From UM-FILTER-49-7 sp964599895 (GTDB taxonomy: Bacteria; Acidobacteriota; Holophagae; Thermotomaculales; Thermotomaculaceae): a DNA stretch of 64,000 nt. The stretch's first letter is position 1. Every line of letters starts with the position of its first letter. Below, piece after piece: positions 62,899 through 64,000 of the stretch. The DNA lies in the NCBI GenBank assembly GCA_964599895.1, contig CAZRHT010000006.1, positions 1 through 64,000 on the forward strand, given 5' to 3'. The notes under the pieces are model-generated. The model had not been told where the DNA came from, made no database searches, and saw nothing but the letters and a program-made list of their open reading frames with translations. A program made the position numbers and the translations under genes.

Positions 62899-64000
62899 TT
62901 TACACCCCCGACTACAGAAAATATGACCTTGGGAAAGAGCACCCATTCAGCCCGGTGCGGATTGAGATGCTGGTGGACCTGCTACGTGAACTGGATGGCA
63001 CAATTCAATTCACAGCACCGGTACCACTGGCCCCTGAAGAATTGTACGAAATTCATGACCCTTATTATGTGGACTTTGTCGAAGCTATCAGCCGGGGGGA
63101 AGAAAGACCGGAATCTGACCAATATGGCCTCGGAACAGCCGACACCCCAATTGTTCCCGGAATGGCCGAAGGGGCCCGCTTTCTGGCAGGCGGCTCCGTA
63201 CTTGGCACCCGGCTCCTTCTGGAAGGACGGACGAAACGGGTCCTTCAACTGGGTGGCGGACTTCATCACGCACGCAACGCAATGGCTTCCGGCTTCTGTT
63301 TGTACAACGACGTGGCGCTGGCCATCAAAGAAATGACAAAAGTCGGATGGCACGTTGTGTATCTCGACCTTGACGTCCACCATGGAGATGGTGTACAGGA
63401 AATATTCTATTCAGATGAACGCGTAATGACGATTTCCCTCCACGAATCCGGTGAATTTCTGTTCCCCGGAACCGGTTGGCTCCATGAACTGGGTCGGGGA
63501 ATGGGACGGGCTTTAAAACTGAATCTACCTCTTCAGCCCTTCACCGAAGGGGATTCGTATCTCGAAATTCTCCAGGGCATCATGGAACCTGCCCTTTCGT
63601 GGTTCAGGCCGGATGCGCTGGTTGTCCAGGCGGGAGCCGATGCCCACTACTCCGATCCCCTTGCGGACCTGATGCTGACAACCAGAGACTTTGAAAACAT
63701 CTATACCATGGTATTGGATCTGGCGGAAAAAAAGTGTGGAAATCGCGTGTTGTTCACATTGGGAGGAGGATATCGCATCCAGGCCACGTGCCGGATCTGG
63801 GCGCTTCTCTACCTGCTGCTGAGTGGAAACCCGGTTCCGGAACGGCTCCCGGAAAAGTGGGTGGACAAATGGTCTGCCATTACCGGCAAAAAGATCCCCG
63901 GACAACTGCACGATCCCACTCGCTGTTATGAAGAAATTCCGAGGAAAGATATCATCACCCGTCTCAATAAACAATTACTCACGAAACTGCTGGACGCCAC
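62886..64000 (+). CDS. acuC: AcuC-type histone-deacetylase-family protein (3' end outside window)
   Basis: Open from ATG 62886 to the window end: 371 residues, against about 390 for Bacillus AcuC, so nearly complete. The zinc-deacetylase signature is full: LQLGGGLHHARNAMASGF (catalytic His pair), LDLDVHHGDGVQEIF (zinc Asp and His), QAGADAHYSDPLADL (second zinc Asp) and TLGGGY (transition-state Tyr). It should deacetylate and reactivate Acs. The start lies inside the acuB-like gene with no strong ribosome site, implying coupled translation. The adjacent 200-codon frames on the opposite strand are shadows. Confidence 0.93.
   Translation, partial: MCRLIYTPDYRKYDLGKEHPFSPVRIEMLVDLLRELDGTIQFTAPVPLAPEELYEIHDPYYVDFVEAISRGEERPESDQYGLGTADTPIVPGMAEGARFLAGGSVLGTRLLLEGRTKRVLQLGGGLHHARNAMASGFCLYNDVALAIKEMTKVGWHVVYLDLDVHHGDGVQEIFYSDERVMTISLHESGEFLFPGTGWLHELGRGMGRALKLNLPLQPFTEGDSYLEILQGIMEPALSWFRPDALVVQAGADAHYSDPLADLMLTTRDFENIYTMVLDLAEKKCGNRVLFTLGGGYRIQATCRIWALLYLLLSGNPVPERLPEKWVDKWSAITGKKIPGQLHDPTRCYEEIPRKDIITRLNKQLLTKLLDA

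Overview
The window looks like part of a metagenome-assembled scaffold from an uncultured Gram-negative bacterium. It carries outer-membrane and lipid A genes (bamA, skp, lpxD, fabZ, lpxA, lpxC), lipoprotein export genes (lolC, lolD) and several lipoproteins. Metabolic genes point to amino-acid and short-chain-acid metabolism: serine dehydratase, butyrate kinase with phosphotransbutyrylases, a malic enzyme fusion, acetyl-CoA synthetase and a large secreted subtilisin. The C-terminal motif of the protein at 40886-41839 resembles a domain I associate with Acidobacteriota and some deltaproteobacterial lineages. I place the organism in or near Acidobacteriota only tentatively. Four runs of exactly 100 N are scaffold gaps of nominal size. 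One (20080-20179) is flanked by identical 55-base ends, so it is an unmerged contig overlap and not missing sequence.

Layout. 1-5.3 kb: a DUF1684 lipoprotein diverging from sdaA, then buk and two overlapping, complementary phosphotransbutyrylase-like genes ending at a clear terminator. 5.3-17.4 kb: an EamA exporter facing a long tightly packed run lysS-lolC-lolD-clp-bamA-skp-lpxD-fabZ-lpxA from a near-consensus promoter. 17.5-20.8 kb: folK, a soluble histidine kinase, tadA, tRNA-Ser(CGA) and lpxC. 20.9-31 kb (minus strand): rpsO-pnp-asnS-rimO-TPR protein-subtilisin. 31-37 kb (minus): phoH-HD phosphohydrolase-ybeY-corC-era, the widespread RNA/ribosome maturation cluster. 37-42 kb: LysM lipoprotein, sodium/solute symporter, Xaa-Pro peptidase and a sensor-like protein.

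42.2-48 kb is the accessory stretch. It holds a thioredoxin-fold lipoprotein with an in-frame TGA exactly at the first Cys of the CxxC site, a small HTH/membrane-protein cassette, an ECF sigma factor with its putative anti-sigma factor, a very short SRAP-like protein, a DUF302 protein and a winged-helix/ferredoxin protein. 47.8-53.4 kb: a YtfJ-like protein, a lipase-like hydrolase, a PilT operon with a cNMP/FHA sensor, and a malic enzyme-phosphotransacetylase fusion broken by a gap. 53.5-57.5 kb: a two-subunit transketolase interrupted by uridine kinase, followed by ftsE-ftsX. 57.6-64 kb: acetyl-CoA synthetase, then a GNAT/acyl-CoA-synthetase-like protein, a CBS-ACT protein and an AcuC-type deacetylase, which together look like a complete reversible-acetylation control module for acetate activation.

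The strongest unusual signal is the TGA at 42382-42384. Sequence and context argue for a selenocysteine-containing (UxxC) thioredoxin-like TPR lipoprotein with a plausible bSECIS hairpin just downstream. The second most interesting features are the split phosphotransbutyrylase pair and the acetylation module.
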